DNA of 8,099 nt, taken from positions 1-8,099 of the forward strand of contig JAKAVI010000340.1 of the NCBI GenBank assembly GCA_021817355.1, in the 5' to 3' direction. Positions 6,273 to 8,099 of the stretch are shown here, in pieces (position 1 is the first letter of the stretch; each line of letters opens with the position of its first letter). This stretch comes from Pseudomonadota bacterium. Lineage in GTDB: Bacteria; Pseudomonadota; Alphaproteobacteria; Micropepsales; Micropepsaceae. Made by a program: the position numbers and the translations under genes. The notes beneath the pieces were generated by a model. That model was not told where the DNA came from, ran no database searches, and saw only the letters and a program-made list of their open reading frames with translations.

Positions 6273-6569
6273 TCAGACGAAGATCTTGTAGGCGACGGTC
6301 TCGCCATTGATACGCTTGAGCGAGAACTCAGCCCCCTTTTCGTGCTCGTCGATCAGGGCCTCGAAAAGGCGCAGGGCATTGCGGATAACTTCAGCATAGG
6401 ACGCCGCTTCAGTGCGTTCCTTCAGATGCTGCAACCGCTCCATTGCTTGTGGAGGCATTTCAAGTTGGACGCGGGTGGTGGTGCGCTCGCTCTGGTTGCC
6501 GTCAATCGCATCCGCCGCCGCACGCATGGCGTCGGCTGCAGTTTGATAGCGTCGGCGACGGGACTGCAT
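6273..6569 (-). CDS. Small ribbon-helix-helix (CopG-like) protein of unknown role
   Basis: The 98-residue product has an arginine-rich N-terminus (QSRRRRY), then a predicted DNA-contacting strand TTRVQLEMP at about 31-39. The helix QAMERLQHLKERTEA is followed by SYAEVIRNALRLFEALIDE, which fits the strand-helix-helix pattern of the ribbon-helix-helix fold. A short C-terminal tail (SLKRINGETVAYKIFV) looks like an extra beta hairpin. ATG 6569 is preceded by GAGG about 6 nt away. It lies 11 nt after the upstream membrane-protein gene and 12 nt before the amidase, so the three are probably cotranscribed. A regulator of this operon is possible, but it could equally be a structural DNA-binding protein. 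There is no adjacent toxin gene of the usual ParE/RelE size, so I do not call it an antitoxin. Confidence 0.78.
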   Translation of the reverse strand: MQSRRRRYQTAADAMRAAADAIDGNQSERTTTRVQLEMPPQAMERLQHLKERTEAASYAEVIRNALRLFEALIDEHEKGAEFSLKRINGETVAYKIFV

Positions 6570-6580
6570 TAGACCTCGAC

Positions 6581-7075
6581 TTAAAACCGGCTGGGCGGTG
6601 AGGGTGGCGGATAGAAACGGACCCGGCCACGACGATGGTGCGCAAACCACAAGACCGCGGCGATGATCAGACCCAGGAACAGCACCGGCAGCGCCATGAG
6701 AAGACGGAAGAGCCCGCTGAGCAACAGCGCCATCACGATGCCAAAGATGAGATAAGGCCGCAGGATACCAAAGCCGCCATAGGCCAACCGTCCCCCGCCA
6801 TAGCCCTGCGGACCGGAGGGCGGCAGATCATAGGGCGGCGCCGCACCCGGTCCTGGTCCATAGCCAAACCCTCTCGCCTGTTCAGACCAGTATTGTGCCT
6901 GCCGGGCCCTGCGCTCAGCCCGAAACTGAGCCTGCGCGGCACGCCAGCGCGCCTTCGCTGCGCGATGTGCCGCCTTGAAGGCGTACCATTCCCGGGCATA
7001 CCAGCCCCAATCTGCATAAGAACGGCCGGGGCCCGCCTCCTCCTGCCCCGCACCCGGGGGTGGACGGTCCTCCAT
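6581..7075 (-). CDS. Uncharacterised small membrane protein with proline/glycine-rich linker
   Basis: The 164-residue product is not a family I recognise. It has a polar proline-rich start, then WGWYAREWYAFKAAHRAAKARWRAAQAQFRAERRARQAQY split over about 24-61, a basic Ala/Arg-rich helix. A Gly/Pro/Tyr-rich linker (about 69-105) follows, then a hydrophobic hairpin of probably two spans at about 107-122 and 125-145. The tail HHRRGRVRFYPPPSPPSRF is basic and proline-rich. ATG 7075 is preceded by GAGG about 8 nt away. An ATG at 7114 with AGGGAG 7 nt upstream is almost as good and would add 13 residues. It is the first gene of the probable three-gene operon with the ribbon-helix-helix protein and the amidase, which hints at an envelope-linked role. 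That link is inference only. Confidence 0.68.
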   Translation of the reverse strand: MEDRPPPGAGQEEAGPGRSYADWGWYAREWYAFKAAHRAAKARWRAAQAQFRAERRARQAQYWSEQARGFGYGPGPGAAPPYDLPPSGPQGYGGGRLAYGGFGILRPYLIFGIVMALLLSGLFRLLMALPVLFLGLIIAAVLWFAHHRRGRVRFYPPPSPPSRF

Positions 7076-7220
7076 GGGAAAATCCTCGCCAACCCCGACC
7101 CCGATCCTGGTCATTGCCCGGCTCCCTGCGTGAAGGGAACGGCCCTCACGGCCGCAAACCCCGCGTTCTTGCATCTGATCATATAGGGATCCTGAGGTCC
7201 CGGATCAAACTGCGATCATC

Positions 7221-7248
7221 AAAATATCGGGGTATATATACTTTACAA
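7221..7248 (-). promoter_or_regulatory. Candidate promoter of the membrane protein / RHH / amidase operon
   Basis: On the minus strand TTGTAA (7248-7243) precedes TATTTT (7226-7221) by 16 nt, in the most A+T-rich stretch of the window. A start near 7214 would leave a leader of about 140 nt. Other AT-rich hexamers nearby (TATATA, TTGTTT) make the exact choice uncertain. Confidence 0.35.
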
Positions 7249-7261
7249 ACAACCCCCAAAG

Positions 7262-7311
7262 TCTAGATTGATGCCCACACTGACTCAATCCAGAGTTGGG
7301 CATGGGCTAGA
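7262..7311. repeat. Nested imperfect inverted repeat (three paired arms)
   Basis: TCTAG (7262-7266) pairs with CTAGA (7307-7311). ATGCCCA (7271-7277) pairs with TGGGCAT (7297-7303). ACTC (7283-7286) pairs with GAGT (7293-7296). Together they make 16 bp in a 50-nt span with small internal loops and a 6-nt terminal loop. No T-run follows on either strand, so it is not a standard terminator. It may be an operator or a leader hairpin for the downstream ORF. Confidence 0.5.
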
Positions 7312-7400
7312 TACATCTCTCAGGCTGGTTTTTCCTGGCTGTAGGGTCTTTGGCGTTGGCGGGGGCAATAGCCTTCCTGTTCGCTGGGGGACCCAGTGAC

Positions 7401-8099
7401 ATGGAGTTTCTGCTCAGCCGCATTCTGTGGGGCATCGCCGTAGCCGTTGGCACTGCTTATCTACTCTACCAGATTAGCGGGGTTGATGCGTCGTGGACAT
7501 CTAGAGGTACCGTGGCGGCGGCTGCCGCTGCATTCATGGCCGCAATTTTGTTTGCGGGATATTGGTACATTGAGAAGCGTGAAATCGAAGTCACTATCGT
7601 CCTGTACCCCGGCAACTGGCCAATGCCAGCGATGGCGGCAGCCTGTAAACCGCCCAAAAGGGCGATTGTAGTATCAGCCGGAACCAATATCGCGTGGTCC
7701 ACAAAGAATAGCTTTGCCCTGCTCAAGATGGACGGAGAAACGTCTATAGGCGTTACACGGTCCGGTTCAGGGCCGTTGGAGATCACCTCTTTAATGCTTC
7801 GCGATTTTGACCGCACCGTTATCGCGACGAGAGATAGTAAAGCCCCTATTTGGCTTTCTCCATCGGTTCGCCGCGAACGCCCCGATAAGAGCACACTGAT
7901 TGTATTCAACAGATACGGCGATAGGGTTCTTTTTCTCCGATATCTGAATCCAAGCGCTATCGAAATATCGGGAAATTTTTATGGCCGTACTGGCGGTTGG
8001 GTAAGAATCAGTGACGCCGATATGGACGTCATGACCAATCAATTCAGTGGTGGATGCTTGGGGATGCAGGGCGGCGGCACAGCCTTTATAATAAAGGTT
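7401..8099 (+). CDS. Unrecognised membrane-anchored protein, incomplete at the right edge
   Basis: The frame is open from ATG 7401 to the last base (233 codons, no stop), so the C-terminus is missing. Two hydrophobic spans are seen at about 7-25 and 36-56. A soluble, probably beta-rich region follows from about 60, with segments such as FALLKMDGETSIGVTRSGSGPLEITSLMLRDFDR (split over about 105-138) and TLIVFNRYGDRVLFLRYLNPSAIEISGNFYG (about 165-195). I do not recognise the family with certainty. GGGGGA lies about 9 nt before the ATG. The frame is also open back to 7311 and encodes a third hydrophobic segment (WFFLAVGSLALAGAIAFLFAGG), so a TTG start at 7350 or 7356 is possible. Codon use is less G/C-ending than in the other genes, consistent with acquired or accessory DNA. 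Confidence 0.75.
   Translation, partial: MEFLLSRILWGIAVAVGTAYLLYQISGVDASWTSRGTVAAAAAAFMAAILFAGYWYIEKREIEVTIVLYPGNWPMPAMAAACKPPKRAIVVSAGTNIAWSTKNSFALLKMDGETSIGVTRSGSGPLEITSLMLRDFDRTVIATRDSKAPIWLSPSVRRERPDKSTLIVFNRYGDRVLFLRYLNPSAIEISGNFYGRTGGWVRISDADMDVMTNQFSGGCLGMQGGGTAFIIKV

Larger units (their letters stand above)
7176..7400. other. Divergent intergenic region with A+T-rich core and nested dyad
   Basis: This stretch lies between two divergent genes. It holds the A+T-rich candidate promoter around 7221-7252 and the dyad at 7262-7311. From 7311 onward the frame of the downstream membrane-protein ORF is already open and hydrophobic, so the last 90 bases may be coding from a non-ATG start. No tRNA, terminator with T-run, or recognisable attachment site was seen. 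Confidence 0.55.

Noticed and set aside
6273..6569. Ribbon-helix-helix protein as antitoxin of a toxin-antitoxin pair
   Set aside because: The adjacent genes are a 237-residue zinc amidase and a membrane protein, neither of which resembles a known small toxin.
7466..7909. Minus-strand 147-codon reading frame
   Set aside because: The competing plus-strand frame is longer, open to the window edge, preceded by a purine-rich site and shows membrane spans and a structured soluble domain. The minus frame shows none of these.
1..8099. CRISPR arrays, insertion sequences, tRNA genes
   Set aside because: No regularly spaced repeat of CRISPR length, no transposase-like frame with terminal inverted repeats, and no tRNA cloverleaf signatures were seen. 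The 10-nt TGGG array is far too short-period to be CRISPR.

Overview
The window looks like a chromosomal segment of a moderately high-G+C alphaproteobacterium, most likely a member of the Hyphomicrobiales (Rhizobiales). This rests on the style of the division and cell-wall (dcw) genes, the form of the RNase P RNA, and the remembered rhizobial neighbourhood of cell-wall amidase, rnpB and mraZ. No database search was possible, so the taxonomy is an inference.

Layout. Positions 1-2953, minus strand: the front of the dcw operon in the order mraZ, rsmH (mraW), ftsL, ftsI. The genes are coupled tightly (ATGA overlap, then an 8-nt overlap at a TTG start, then a 7-nt gap). ftsI runs off the left edge after 386 codons. 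Positions 2954-3310: a divergent control region. It holds a five-unit TGGG repeat with an exact 10-nt period laid over a sigma70-like mraZ promoter, which is a strong candidate MraZ autoregulatory operator. It also holds a separate cluster of TGTCA/TGACA half-sites just before the gene on the other strand. Positions 3311-4543, plus strand: a complete soluble bacterial cytochrome P450. Positions 4544-4922, minus strand: RNase P RNA, whose P1 helix ends exactly at the P450 stop codon. Positions 4998-5456, plus strand: a GNAT acetyltransferase. Positions 5547-7075, minus strand: three closely spaced genes, namely a small membrane protein, a ribbon-helix-helix protein and an AmpD/AmiD-type zinc amidase with a C-terminal peptidoglycan-binding-like domain. 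Positions 7176-8099: a less G+C-rich stretch with a leader containing a nested dyad and a large plus-strand ORF. That ORF encodes an unrecognised membrane-anchored protein and is still open at the right edge.

How it fits together: the minus-strand genes are mainly cell-wall and division housekeeping plus rnpB. MraZ probably controls its own operon, RsmH modifies 16S rRNA, FtsL and FtsI build the septum, and the amidase trims peptidoglycan or recycled muropeptides. The P450 and the GNAT gene sit on the opposite strand, between mraZ and rnpB and between rnpB and the amidase. They look like accessory insertions into a conserved neighbourhood. The right-end ORF is the least explained part of the window.

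Nothing here amounts to a clearly new defence or mobile system. The most noteworthy items are the five-repeat MraZ box, the abutting P450/rnpB convergence, the P450 that lacks the usual I-helix acid, and the unknown right-end membrane protein with its structured leader.
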